Under the pieces are notes generated by a model, which saw only the letters and a program-made list of their open reading frames with translations, was not told the origin of the DNA and searched no databases. A stretch of 64,000 bases of DNA from assembly GCF_900313025.1 (NCBI RefSeq), contig NZ_OMPQ01000009.1, positions 202,072 to 266,071 of the forward strand, written 5' to 3'. This DNA is from Pseudophaeobacter sp. EL27 (GTDB lineage: Bacteria > Pseudomonadota > Alphaproteobacteria > Rhodobacterales > Rhodobacteraceae). Numbering within the stretch: the first letter of the stretch is position 1; each line of letters begins with the position of its first letter. Positions 1-7,675 of this stretch are shown here, one piece after another. Both the position numbers and the translations under genes were made by a program.

Positions 1-2
1 GC

Positions 3-191
3 TTCAAATACACAATGATTAGTAAAGTTGCGATCCCTGTTATGCAGGCCATTGGAAAGGCCCCGTTTGTTGATTTTATAACTGCGGAAACCCTTGAGCG
101 AAAAATGAACGACGCAGGTTTCGAGATCATTGAGACAACGGACAAAGTTGGGATGTTTACAAGCCGCTATATTGTTGCACGTAAGTCTTAG
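3..191 (+). CDS. Class I SAM-dependent methyltransferase, C-terminal end (partial)
   Basis: The window opens inside this gene; 62 codons and a TAG stop are visible. The fragment has the pattern of the last strands of a small-molecule SAM methyltransferase: a short hydrophobic segment, GKAPFVDF, then a helix leading into AGFEIIET and a final strand ending RYIVARKS. I recognise this tail from a family common in Rhodobacteraceae, but the SAM-binding motifs lie outside the window, so the substrate cannot be told. The gene ends about 290 bases before the TetR gene on the same strand. Confidence 0.55.
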   Translation, partial: FKYTMISKVAIPVMQAIGKAPFVDFITAETLERKMNDAGFEIIETTDKVGMFTSRYIVARKS

Positions 192-435
192 TCGCGTCGG
201 GTGGCGCCAATCAGTCCCGGTTGCGGACTACTGCAGTCAGCCCAAGGCGTCCAAATGACAAACACAGGGTTCCAAGAAAAAAGACCTCCGTGGTTCCGCT
301 ATAGACTTGCCAGGAGATGGGCAAAATTGTGAGATTGGGGTCGCTCCAGCTGTCTCTTTTGGCTGTCATGCTACCTCTGCCCCTGCATAAATCACACCGG
401 AAAGTATGATCTTCTTGTTCTTGATCCATAGCCAG

Positions 436-464
436 AGTATTCACTCTGCGTAAGAGTGAAAACT
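436..464. promoter_or_regulatory. Palindromic operator upstream of the TetR gene
   Basis: Two 12-base arms around a 5-base spacer match at 11 of 12 positions; the core TTCACTCT-N5-AGAGTGAA is perfect. It lies 20 bases before the ATG of the TetR-family gene. This is the usual size and place for TetR autoregulation, so autorepression is the natural inference. The rest of the 192-484 stretch shows nothing else I can support. Confidence 0.6.
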
Positions 465-484
465 TTGAGGCTGGCTGTCTGACC

Positions 485-1075
485 ATGGGAACTATGGAAG
501 AAAGAAAAGAGGCAAAGCGTGTCGCCATACTGGATGCTGCGCGAGAAGAATTCTTGTCGGCCGGATTTGAAGCCGCCAACATGGATAGAATTGCTTCCCT
601 TTCAAACGTCACCAAGCAAACAGTCTATCGATATTTCCCATCAAAGACCGACCTGTTCGAAGCGACAGTAAGATGGATTGGGCAAATGAGTGGCGCCGAT
701 TTTTCGCGGCATTTGGATCATCCCGATACCAATGAGGCCCTGCTTCGGTTTGCTGAGGGTTTCATCCGTTGGCACCTAGAAGACGAACCTTTAAACATCT
801 TAAGGCTGCTGGTGGCGGAAAGTGGCAAATCTCCAGAAATCGTCACGACCTTTTTCGCAGCAGCCCCGGATGAAACCAATGCCGTACTGACAAAGTTCTT
901 CAGTGAACGATTGGGCGTTGAACACCCTAGTGAATCCATACGCCTATGGATCTCGATGCTTTTGGCCTACAGGGAGGATGTCTTGCTTGGCTTGGGCCGA
1001 CCGGGCGATCCAGAGATCGCCCAACTGGCAGTTTCCGCGACCCGACTGGTGCTTGCGGATCATCAACGAGAGTGA
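485..1075 (+). CDS. TetR/AcrR-family transcriptional regulator
   Basis: A 196-residue protein with a typical TetR N-terminal helix-turn-helix at about residues 12-57 (ILDAAREEFLSAGFE, then the recognition helix in VTKQTVYRYFPSKTDLF). The C-terminal two thirds are helical and variable, as expected for the ligand and dimer domain, so the inducer cannot be predicted. The ATG follows a perfect palindrome that is a likely autoregulatory site. The gene converges on the glutathione S-transferase gene with only 7 bases between stops. The two palindromes in front of the neighbouring exporter operon have a different sequence, so this regulator is not obviously their ligand. Confidence 0.9.
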   Translation: MGTMEERKEAKRVAILDAAREEFLSAGFEAANMDRIASLSNVTKQTVYRYFPSKTDLFEATVRWIGQMSGADFSRHLDHPDTNEALLRFAEGFIRWHLEDEPLNILRLLVAESGKSPEIVTTFFAAAPDETNAVLTKFFSERLGVEHPSESIRLWISMLLAYREDVLLGLGRPGDPEIAQLAVSATRLVLADHQRE

Positions 1076-1082
1076 GCAAGTG

Positions 1083-1757
1083 CTACTCGGACAGCTGGTT
1101 CGCCCACCGTCGAGCGATCGCCGATCCGCTTTGGGCGATTTTGGCAAGCGAGGTTTCTTCATAAGTGTCGAGGATTGAGCCTTGCACCGACGGGCGGCTG
1201 AGCACATTTTCAGCCCATTGCTTGACCACAGGCAAGTCAGCCAGAATGCCCGTCGCGAAATGCTGATCAAGCAGCGTGATCGACCTGAAGACTGGCGCAT
1301 AGGCAGCATCTACCAGGCTGAACTTTTCGCCATTAAAGAACGACCGATCCCCAAGGATCCCTCCCAAAGCCCGCAGTTTGGTGCAAAGCTTCTCTTTTTC
1401 GACTTCAACCGAAACGGGATCTAACGCAGTTTTGATTTCATAGATGTGATCCAGAAGATCATAGCTGTGATTGATCCATAGTCGGTTCTGGGCTTTCAGA
1501 AAGGCATCCTGCGGATACAGGCTGCCTGGGGTCACCTCATCAATGAAGTCATTCATGATAGCCGATTCAAAGAGCACCTTTCCGTCAGCCAACAGAAAGG
1601 GAGTAGCTCCTTGGGGTGAACACTCCCGAACCCATTCGGGCTTATTATGCGGTTCGATATAGGTGACGGTGAATTCAATCTGTTTTTCAAACAGGGATAT
1701 GATGCAGGGCTGCAGGAATGGGCAAAAGTCATAGCCCACGATTTCCAACTTGGTCAT
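1083..1757 (-). CDS. Glutathione S-transferase family protein
   Basis: 224 residues with the two-domain GST layout. The N-terminal thioredoxin-like half shows CPFLQ near residue 12 at the active-site position, the cis-proline segment GATPFLL near residue 52 and the glutathione gamma-Glu contact ESAIMNDFIDE near residues 64-74. The C-terminal half is all-helical. A Cys-Pro start resembles the omega/beta-like and stringent-starvation-like groups, which often do thiol transfer or dehalogenation; the substrate is unknown. It follows the DMT exporter gene by 50 bases on the same strand and is probably cotranscribed, suggesting conjugation or detoxification coupled to export. Confidence 0.85.
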   Translation of the reverse strand: MTKLEIVGYDFCPFLQPCIISLFEKQIEFTVTYIEPHNKPEWVRECSPQGATPFLLADGKVLFESAIMNDFIDEVTPGSLYPQDAFLKAQNRLWINHSYDLLDHIYEIKTALDPVSVEVEKEKLCTKLRALGGILGDRSFFNGEKFSLVDAAYAPVFRSITLLDQHFATGILADLPVVKQWAENVLSRPSVQGSILDTYEETSLAKIAQSGSAIARRWANQLSE

Positions 1758-1807
1758 GGATACCTCGCGTGTTTGGGGATGCGGAAAAGGCTTTGCGGTT
1801 TGCGCGC

Positions 1808-2692
1808 TCAGCTGTCTTCTTTGGTTAGATACAGGGTATAGGCCAGGATCGTGATCAGGATGACCGCGCCGCCAAGGATGCTGTTGATCCCTGGAACCTC
1901 AGTGAAGAACAAATAGGCCCAGACCGGAGCCAATACGGATTCCAGCATGAGTGTCATCGACACTTCCGTCGCTGTGGCATAGCGCGTCGCAACCATGGAC
2001 ATGACGCGGCCAAAAGGCGCTGTAAACAGGCCCATTGCCCCCATGATCAACCATGTATTGGCGCTGAACGTTGCTGGCTCTGTGAAGAAAAACATCACCA
2101 CTGCAAGAAGGAACCCGCCAAACCCTACTGCGCCCATGCGGCTAACCTCAGGAAACTTACGCAAGAGGGTCATCATCAGGGCAAGACAGGAGACAGCAAA
2201 GACCGCCAGCAGATCTCCCAGCCAGTTGCCTGATCCGGCAGATCCGGACACAACAATCGCGATGCCGATAAACACACCTACAATAGCAAGCAGCGTTTGC
2301 CGGGTCACCTTTTCCTTCAGAAACAGCCAGCTGAATGCTGCTGCAATTGCCGGTGTGGCACTGAAGATCAAAAAGGTGTTCGCAATAGAAGTATTCTTGA
2401 TGGCGAACACGAGGCCGCTGGCACTTCCCAGCATCAAGAAACCCGCGACAAGCAAAGGCCAGCCACTGTCGCGCAGAACTTTGACCAGCCCCCGTCTGTC
2501 GTTGAGCTGAATGACTACGGACATTGAAATGGCGGTAAAAAGGCCGAACAAAAATGATGTTTCGAGCTCGCTTACGCCAGAAAATCGGATGAAAACCGGA
2601 TCTAGGCTCATCAATAGCGCGCCCAAAAGCGCTATTCCTAGCCCCTTGAGCCGGATGTTTCGGGCAGTTTCAACAGGGGTGGTGTCGGTCAT
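1808..2692 (-). CDS. DMT-superfamily (EamA) transporter
   Basis: 294 residues, strongly hydrophobic, with about ten predicted transmembrane helices in two EamA repeats of about 140 residues each. The first repeat has the characteristic GLGIALLGALLMSLDPVFIRF start and the LFLKEKVT turn; the second ends with a EVPGINSILGGAVILITI segment. EamA proteins move amino acids, nucleotides or amphiphilic drugs across the inner membrane, usually outward. It is the first gene of a two-gene operon with the glutathione S-transferase. Its 5' region carries two matching palindromes centred 60 and 110 bases before the ATG, so expression is probably controlled by a dimeric regulator encoded elsewhere. Confidence 0.88.
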   Translation of the reverse strand: MTDTTPVETARNIRLKGLGIALLGALLMSLDPVFIRFSGVSELETSFLFGLFTAISMSVVIQLNDRRGLVKVLRDSGWPLLVAGFLMLGSASGLVFAIKNTSIANTFLIFSATPAIAAAFSWLFLKEKVTRQTLLAIVGVFIGIAIVVSGSAGSGNWLGDLLAVFAVSCLALMMTLLRKFPEVSRMGAVGFGGFLLAVVMFFFTEPATFSANTWLIMGAMGLFTAPFGRVMSMVATRYATATEVSMTLMLESVLAPVWAYLFFTEVPGINSILGGAVILITILAYTLYLTKEDS

Positions 2693-2743
2693 GTTCTGGC
2701 TCCTTAGTACCGGCAGGGGCGTTTCCTTGCATGGTACAATAAA

Positions 2744-2761
2744 TCATACTTTGGAGTATGA
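2744..2761. promoter_or_regulatory. Palindromic operator, copy 1 (upstream of DMT gene)
   Basis: TCATACT-TTGG-AGTATGA has perfect 7-base arms. It matches a second palindrome whose centre is exactly 50 bases away. It lies in the 5' region of the DMT/GST operon, so it is a candidate binding site for a dimeric regulator. Confidence 0.5.
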
Positions 2762-2792
2762 CTATTGGTGCACGGTGCCCTCGTCAATACTT

Positions 2793-2812
2793 ATCATACT
2801 TTCAAGTATGAT
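2793..2812. promoter_or_regulatory. Palindromic operator, copy 2 (upstream of DMT gene)
   Basis: ATCATACTT-TC-AAGTATGAT is perfect over 9-base arms with a 2-base centre, and its TCATACT/AGTATGA halves are identical to copy 1. Two copies on nearly the same helix face suggest cooperative binding. The regulator family is not evident. Confidence 0.5.
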
Positions 2813-2932
2813 TCTTGGAGCGAGCAGCTTGGTTTATATCTTCAAGAGATCTCCCTAAGACAAAGGCTATGGGCATGAAGCGCAAAGTTCTGTTCACACC
2901 AATCTCGCAGTTGGGAGATTGAGCCACCCTGG

Positions 2933-2986
2933 CGTTGGATCTCTAATACTGCACTCGGTTCCGGCGGAAGCTATGCGCTGGCAGCG
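2933..2986 (+). pseudogene. Possible decayed HslV-like peptidase fragment
   Basis: Reading from 2933, the frame contains TALGSGGSYALAA, close to the GSGGNYALAAA segment of HslV, the peptidase of the HslUV protease. There is no start, no full-length frame and no other conserved HslV motif in phase, and it stops soon after. I read it as a relic; a chance match is possible. The rest of the 2813-3074 stretch holds nothing else I can support. Confidence 0.22.
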
Positions 2987-3074
2987 TCCTTGCCAAAGGC
3001 ATGGCGATTGTGCAGCGCAGAAAACTAAGGCCAGTCAAGATCCCAAAGCAGCAATAAAACTTGACGAATGAAGG

Positions 3075-4184
3075 GTGAAAAAGCAGTCTTCAACTTTTAA
3101 CCAAATTTGCTGTCATACAACTGGCCCTGCATGCATGGAGTGGCACTGTTACCATCAAATAAATCGAGGTTTTGATTTGGACAACCAAGGTGAGATTGAT
3201 CCAGGTTCGTTGGAGCCCTTCAGCCAAAACAAGTACAGGGATTTGGAAACCCTATCCAGCACCGTTGGTCGGGATTTTCTCAGATCATTTGTTGAAATTT
3301 TGCAAGATGCTATTGAAGCTGACATGGTTGCAATCAGCGAGCTACGAGTGATGGAAGAGGACAGAATTCATGTACTAGCGGGTGGTCTTGATGGTGGTTC
3401 TTTGGAAGACTTCGAATATGAAGCTTGCGTTACTCCCTGCTTTGAAGTCATCAACTGCGCACATGATGTCATCATCCACCAGGGCGTTCGCACCGCCTAC
3501 CCGAAAGATGATTTCTTCATCAAGTATGGCATCGAAAGTTACTTAGGGATTCCCCTATTAAGCAGTGAAAGTGAAGTTGTCGGCCTTGTTCAATTGGCTT
3601 GGAGGCATAAGATATCGAGTGAAGAAACCAGCCAGATCTCCGACACCATCAAAGACTTCTCTGCGCGATTGGCAAGTGAGCTTGAAAACCTGCAAACCAT
3701 GCGAATTCTGTCCGCATTAGCTAGGGGCAGCGATGAACTCGAAACATCAGCGGTCTTTCGCCTTATCGCCCAACAAATGCAAATTGCTCTTAATGCCCGC
3801 ACAGTGTTCCTAGCAGAGTGTGCCGAGGCCAATGAGCAGGATTTTTGCATCCTAGCTTATTGTAATGGGGGCAATCTTATTCCCGACCTAGAGGGTAAGA
3901 CTGTCCCTTACGAAGGGAGCCCTTGCGCAAATCTGAAAACGGCCCAAGAGTTCAAAGTCTCGTCTGGGCTAGCGGATGCGTTCCCCACTCAGCTCCAATT
4001 TAGGACCGAAGGGTTGGATTCATACCTTGGGGTCAGAATTAGCGATCATACTGGCGGCGCTATTGGACACTTTGCCATCCTACATGATCATCCGATCTCC
4101 AAGAGAAAACTTGAGACCGAACTTCTTAGGATTTTTTCAGACCGATTTGGATCGGAGTTACGCAGGCGCAAAGCATCTCTGTGA
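3075..4184 (+). CDS. Tandem GAF-domain protein, probable sensor
   Basis: 369 residues starting at a GTG; an in-frame ATG at codon 21 is an alternative start. Two repeats have GAF-like patterns. The first, at about residues 50-205, contains YGIESYLGIPLL followed by a VVGLVQLAW strand. The second, at about 215-365, contains TEGLDSYLGVRI followed by a IGHFAILHD strand. There is no histidine kinase, GGDEF, EAL or DNA-binding module, so it would act as a ligand-binding or partner protein only. Cysteines occur in both repeats (VTPCFEVINC; SPCANLK). Its A+T content is higher than in the core genes further right. No obvious operon partner is seen. Confidence 0.7.
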   Translation: MKKQSSTFNQICCHTTGPACMEWHCYHQINRGFDLDNQGEIDPGSLEPFSQNKYRDLETLSSTVGRDFLRSFVEILQDAIEADMVAISELRVMEEDRIHVLAGGLDGGSLEDFEYEACVTPCFEVINCAHDVIIHQGVRTAYPKDDFFIKYGIESYLGIPLLSSESEVVGLVQLAWRHKISSEETSQISDTIKDFSARLASELENLQTMRILSALARGSDELETSAVFRLIAQQMQIALNARTVFLAECAEANEQDFCILAYCNGGNLIPDLEGKTVPYEGSPCANLKTAQEFKVSSGLADAFPTQLQFRTEGLDSYLGVRISDHTGGAIGHFAILHDHPISKRKLETELLRIFSDRFGSELRRRKASL

Positions 4185-4209
4185 CTACCGACTAAACTAA
4201 AGAACTGCG

Positions 4210-4539
4210 TTACTCTGGAAGCAAAGCCGCTTGTACCGCGGCGTCCCAGCCGAGATAATAGGTATCGCCGTCGCAGATCACCGGACGCACCATCAGTTTG
4301 GGCTTGGCAGCGAGCTGGTCTTCCGCTTCCGAATGCTTCAACCAATCGCTGAGCCCGCGCCAATCATTTGACTTTCGATCAACCAGACGATCACCAAATT
4401 CAGCGATCAATTCAGAAAGCTCTTCCTCGTTCAAAGGCTCTGCTCTGACATCGCGAAAACTGATATTCTTGCCCGCGGCCTCTAACGCCTTGAAGGCTTT
4501 CTTGCTTGTAGCACAAGTGTTCAGTCCATAGATCATCAT
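4210..4539 (-). CDS. ArsC/Spx-family reductase-like protein
   Basis: 109 residues, the normal length for the ArsC/Spx/YffB group. The N-terminal strand and turn MIYGLNTCATSKKAFKAL carries a single cysteine in NTCATSKK rather than the CxxC of Spx, and the conserved KPKLMVRPV segment (the R-P turn) is near residue 80. Such proteins are thioredoxin-fold, glutathione- or glutaredoxin-linked reductases or regulators; a real arsenate reductase role is not supported because no ars genes are nearby. It is convergent with the GAF-protein gene with 25 bases between. Confidence 0.8.
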   Translation of the reverse strand: MMIYGLNTCATSKKAFKALEAAGKNISFRDVRAEPLNEEELSELIAEFGDRLVDRKSNDWRGLSDWLKHSEAEDQLAAKPKLMVRPVICDGDTYYLGWDAAVQAALLPE

Positions 4540-4646
4540 GGCGCAGTCTCCTTTGGCGCTGGTGGTGTAACTTCACGCACTAAACCCCGCTGCGCAAGAA
4601 GTCTGTGGGGCAACCCTGTGATATGCCGATGCATTAGTCAGAAAAT

Positions 4647-4826
4647 ATGTCCTTTCGAACACTGACATTGACCAGTTTTTGCGGGGCTGACTCGACGGAT
4701 CCGTCGATCCTGTACGACCGTATTGACGTAGTGTCGCGCAACGCCATGAGAGAAGGTACTCTGTTGCATGTGATGGTCTATCGGATTGGCAACGAATTTC
4801 GAGTGCATATCGCCCCTATTGGCTGA
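4647..4826 (+). CDS. Small open frame, 59 residues, unrecognised
   Basis: An ATG opens a frame of 59 codons ending in TGA. The start LTLTSFCGADSTDP resembles, from memory, the start of a family of phosphoribosylanthranilate-isomerase-like proteins in Rhodobacteraceae, but the rest of the barrel is missing. It could be a remnant, an orphan or chance. No strong ribosome-binding site precedes it. It occupies part of the 4540-5043 stretch, which otherwise shows nothing I can name. Confidence 0.3.
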   Translation: MSFRTLTLTSFCGADSTDPSILYDRIDVVSRNAMREGTLLHVMVYRIGNEFRVHIAPIG

Positions 4827-5043
4827 GAACCCCTCACATTCTCCCCGAGAGCAAGTGCAACGCGCGATCTGAGCTCAATGGATCCTGTCGCTTGGTACGT
4901 CAGTTTGGCGGCGGTATAGTACAGATGACCGATAGAACGCCGATTGGCCGATTGTTATTCTGGGTGTGGCGATTCTGGACGAGACGAAAGCACCGCCAGA
5001 AAAACAAAATTGCGGCAACAGCCCTGAAGATCGGAGCATCAGC

Positions 5044-5373
5044 GTGAAACACCTTAAGACACTCTCCTTGGCAGCAGCCCTAGCATCCTCAGCCACCTTG
5101 GCCTTTGGCTTTGAAGTGACAGGGCACCCAGCCATAAGTGATGGAACAAATTCGATTTCGCTGAATCCAAGCGGCGGGGAATTCCGCATCAAGATCTGCA
5201 GCACAACCTACTACTTAGCTGACAGCAACAGTTGGAAGATGTTTAACAACATGAAAGCGCGTATGGATTCGAACGGCGGGTATGTTTACGCGAACACCGA
5301 CGCGCCCGGTAACAAACGCTGGTATTATTGTGCTTGGGGTCGCTATGAACACCTGCACGGCACGCTTTTTTGA
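5044..5373 (+). CDS. Small secreted protein of unknown function
   Basis: 109 residues from a GTG chosen because a classic Sec signal peptide follows directly: Lys/His n-region, LSLAAALASSATL core and an AFG cleavage site near residue 22, with CGGAG upstream. The reading frame continues upstream, but that extension has no signal-like features. The mature part is about 87 residues with two cysteines (KICSTTYYLAD; YYCAWGR) that could form a disulphide in the periplasm. I do not recognise the family. Base composition is lower in G+C than the core genes. The next gene on the strand also encodes a small secreted orphan. Confidence 0.6.
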   Translation: MKHLKTLSLAAALASSATLAFGFEVTGHPAISDGTNSISLNPSGGEFRIKICSTTYYLADSNSWKMFNNMKARMDSNGGYVYANTDAPGNKRWYYCAWGRYEHLHGTLF

Positions 5374-5688
5374 TCGCTCCGCCTTAACAAAGATTGGCCA
5401 CGAGGAGGAGTGTTCGCATCGATCTGATCATTCCTCCCTCGCGGCTCGTTTTGTAAGTCCATATCAGTAATAGGATCAGCTGGGACTAAATTTTTATGCC
5501 ACCGGAGACCTGTACATCACATGAAGGGGGCAAAACCTTCACAGCCCAGGCGGAGGTCAGCCATCACCGCTTCAGCCGTTCGTTTCGATGTCTTTGCGGT
5601 GAGCCGCCTTTCAAACAGACGTTTACCCTGATCCTCCCGTCGCCCTTTGAATTGGTATTAGCACTACAAGGACAGCTGAATGAACGGG

Positions 5689-5719
5689 GCCATGAAAGTT
5701 CATTTCATGGCTTTCTTTC
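5689..5719 (+). terminator. Hairpin with T-rich tail
   Basis: GCCATGAAA-N5-TTTCATGGC gives a perfect 9-base stem followed by TTTCTTTC. It could end transcription coming from the upstream small secreted-protein gene. The remainder of the 5374-5827 stretch shows nothing I can support; a 111-codon frame there lacks coding character. Confidence 0.45.
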
Positions 5720-5827
5720 AGGCGCTTGCTACCCATTCAGGAACCACTTTTTGTTGAGAGAATTCAGTTTCCTGCCCGTGCCAACGAATTCCAGCGCATC
5801 GCCTTCGGTTCAGAGAGGACCCTCGAA

Positions 5828-6295
5828 ATGAAACCAATCCGCACTCTATGCACAGCAGCCCTTCTGTGGCCTATTGCCGGATCGGCGGCTCAACTGGATC
5901 GTCTCGAATATGACGATGGAGTGTATTTCAGGGCAAACGCAGCCGGGTATGAGTTTACGATAGGCTGTTCCCTAAAGGATCCTGTGGAGTTTCGTCTCGA
6001 AGTTCTAGCAGTGCCCGATACCGCCAAAACCCCAGGAGCATTAACCGTGCTTCGCTTTTTGAATTTTGGTGGTGAACCACAGGACTTTGCTGTTGCGACG
6101 ACTTATAGCACCTATCAAGGCAAGGACGTTTTGATCGGAGCAATACCTCTGGACGAGGACTTGTCGCTTGCACTTGAAAACGCAATCGGCCTGCGCGCCT
6201 CCACGCAATCAGGTGAGGTGATATTCGGCGATTCAATGGACGGTTTTGATGACGTACTTTTTTTATGGAAGAGTATTGTCACTAAGCACAGTTGA
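5828..6295 (+). CDS. Secreted protein of unknown function
   Basis: 155 residues from the ATG chosen for its signal peptide: MKPIRT, hydrophobic LCTAALLWPIAG, cleavage near SAA-Q at about residue 21. A GAGAGGA ribosome-binding site is just upstream. The mature region is acidic and mixed alpha/beta with one cysteine (FTIGCSL), so it is likely a soluble periplasmic protein. I recognise no domain. It lies 50 bases before the zinc-ribbon membrane protein on the same strand; the two could be cotranscribed although a short CCCGC/GCGGG hairpin lies between them. Confidence 0.6.
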   Translation: MKPIRTLCTAALLWPIAGSAAQLDRLEYDDGVYFRANAAGYEFTIGCSLKDPVEFRLEVLAVPDTAKTPGALTVLRFLNFGGEPQDFAVATTYSTYQGKDVLIGAIPLDEDLSLALENAIGLRASTQSGEVIFGDSMDGFDDVLFLWKSIVTKHS

Positions 6296-6345
6296 ATCAT
6301 CAACAAAAACAATGCCCGCTAGAGCGGGTGTGAGGACGCAGCAAG

Positions 6346-6843
6346 ATGGTCAAAACAAGAATATGTGGATCATGCAAAAAACCGACACTGCTTCCGGTGT
6401 CGCGTAAAAGGGATCCCTATAACACTGTAGTCGGGTATCTCTGTCAGAATTGCGGCAGGAAGATCAACATAGTCCCGGCGTTTTCAGTTGGAAATGGTTT
6501 GGCGATAGCATGGGCCGTGCTGGGGTTTTGGTATTTCGTTTTCTTTCACAACTCAGTCTACAACAGCACTCTATCCATTTCTCTCTATGCCGGTGCCGTT
6601 GTGACCGTAGTTCTGGTCTGGGGGCCGGAGTGCCTTAGACATTGGATGAACCCAGTAGCCAAGGGAGGAGATGCTGTCGAGGTCAAGCTTGAAAAGGAAG
6701 GGAGAGGCAGCGTCACCTCAGTGTTGATTTGGTGTGAGCGCTTCGGTTTTCTTGGTGGCCTTATTGCACCTGTGGTGTTTGCATCTGTTTTCCTAAGTGT
6801 CGCTGCAATTCTCGGGTTCATCAACTACACCTATTTCCAGTAA
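6346..6843 (+). CDS. Zinc-ribbon membrane protein
   Basis: 165 residues. The N-terminus has two CxxC knuckles, CGSC at about residues 7-10 and CQNC at about 33-36, which form a plausible zinc ribbon. Hydrophobic segments at about 50-67, 75-93 and 128-158 suggest three to four transmembrane helices. The zinc-ribbon-plus-TM layout is common in small bacterial membrane proteins of unknown role. It is the last plus-strand orphan before the truncated integrase gene and may be cargo of the decayed element. Confidence 0.6.
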   Translation: MVKTRICGSCKKPTLLPVSRKRDPYNTVVGYLCQNCGRKINIVPAFSVGNGLAIAWAVLGFWYFVFFHNSVYNSTLSISLYAGAVVTVVLVWGPECLRHWMNPVAKGGDAVEVKLEKEGRGSVTSVLIWCERFGFLGGLIAPVVFASVFLSVAAILGFINYTYFQ

Positions 6844-6904
6844 GTTCAGTAGTGACTGCAAGAACTCGGATCAGTTTTTGGACTGGATCGATATGTCAGA
6901 AGAA

Positions 6905-7411
6905 CTAATCGCTATGGCAAAATTCAGGAAATAGACTCACTGGAGGGCGCTCTATGCCTTTGAGCTGCGCCTCCAAGAGCACGTCAAAACTTGAGGGAGC
7001 TGGATTGTTAGCGAACTTTGCTCCCAATTGCTGAGATGACAGTTTCTCGGCTTCCTTGCGGACTGCATCGGTGAAGTCCTGATACTTTCCTTGCTCAAGC
7101 TCTAAATCAACGGGCCCAATGCGTTTGTCACGAGGGGTTGCAAGACCATGCTCAATTGCTGCCTTCTGAGCGATCTCCCATCTGATTTGTTCGGTGGAAA
7201 CCTTTGAGCGTCTACCAGCCATTGCTTCATACTTGGCGTGAGCAATCTTCCAAGCTTCATAGATTTCGGCGGGATCTTTTGTACCAAGAGACCACTCCAC
7301 AGCATTTTTCCCAAAAACGCCTCGGAGATCTTCAGGGACACGCCTACGATATTTGGCATTTGCTGTTGCTGTAGCGGGTTTGAGATGCGGTAGATCCAAG
7401 GCAATCCTCAT
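6905..7411 (-). pseudogene. Truncated tyrosine recombinase (integrase), N-terminal part only
   Basis: 168 residues from the ATG at 7411. The N-terminus (KYRRRVPEDLRGVFGKNAVEWSLGTKD) is the DUF6538-type opening of many Rhodobacteraceae phage or island integrases, followed by the helical start of the core-binding region. The catalytic domain with its R..HxxR..Y residues, about 200 more residues, is absent: the frame ends in unrelated sequence and a plus-strand gene follows. It is therefore a broken integrase and marks one side of a decayed integrative element. Repeats resembling arm sites lie directly upstream. Confidence 0.7.
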
Positions 7412-7425
7412 GTGCGCCACCACAG

Positions 7426-7445
7426 AATGTGTAGCGTTTGTGTAG
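7426..7445. repeat. TGTGTAG repeat pair 1, next to integrase remnant
   Basis: Two TGTGTAG copies start 11 bases apart, the first within AATGTGTAG. Together with pair 2 they resemble phased arm-type or excisionase-type recognition sites. They lie directly upstream of the integrase remnant. Confidence 0.4.
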
Positions 7446-7459
7446 TGGTATAGCCACTA
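7443..7459. repeat. Small perfect inverted repeat
   Basis: TAGTGG-TATAG-CCACTA. It overlaps the second copy of repeat pair 1 in the integrase remnant's 5' region and is a possible operator. Confidence 0.35.
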
Positions 7460-7565
7460 ACACCATGAAAGTACTGCGATTTCAATGATAAATGGTGCCC
7501 CCACACGGCCACCAACCACACGCCTAGTCATTGTTTTCAAATGGTTATTATCAGCAGCTTTCAAA

Positions 7566-7586
7566 AATGTGTAGGCGAATGTGTAG
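7566..7586. repeat. TGTGTAG repeat pair 2
   Basis: Two AATGTGTAG copies start 12 bases apart, about 140 bases from pair 1. Nothing else is evident between 7460 and 7675. Confidence 0.4.
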
Positions 7587-7675
7587 TTGGCTTATTGAAG
7601 TAGAAACAGAACTACAACGCGGGTTAAACTGCATTGTTCCGTATGGCATCAAACAGATCGACTGCTTTGAGCTCA

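Noticed and set aside
4210-4539. Arsenate resistance operon
   Set aside because: A lone ArsC/Spx-like protein without arsR, arsB or acr3 nearby; the name would over-interpret the fold.
5496-5831. 111-codon plus-strand frame upstream of the secreted protein
   Set aside because: It has no ribosome-binding site or recognisable domain, contains a terminator-like hairpin and runs into the next gene's start.
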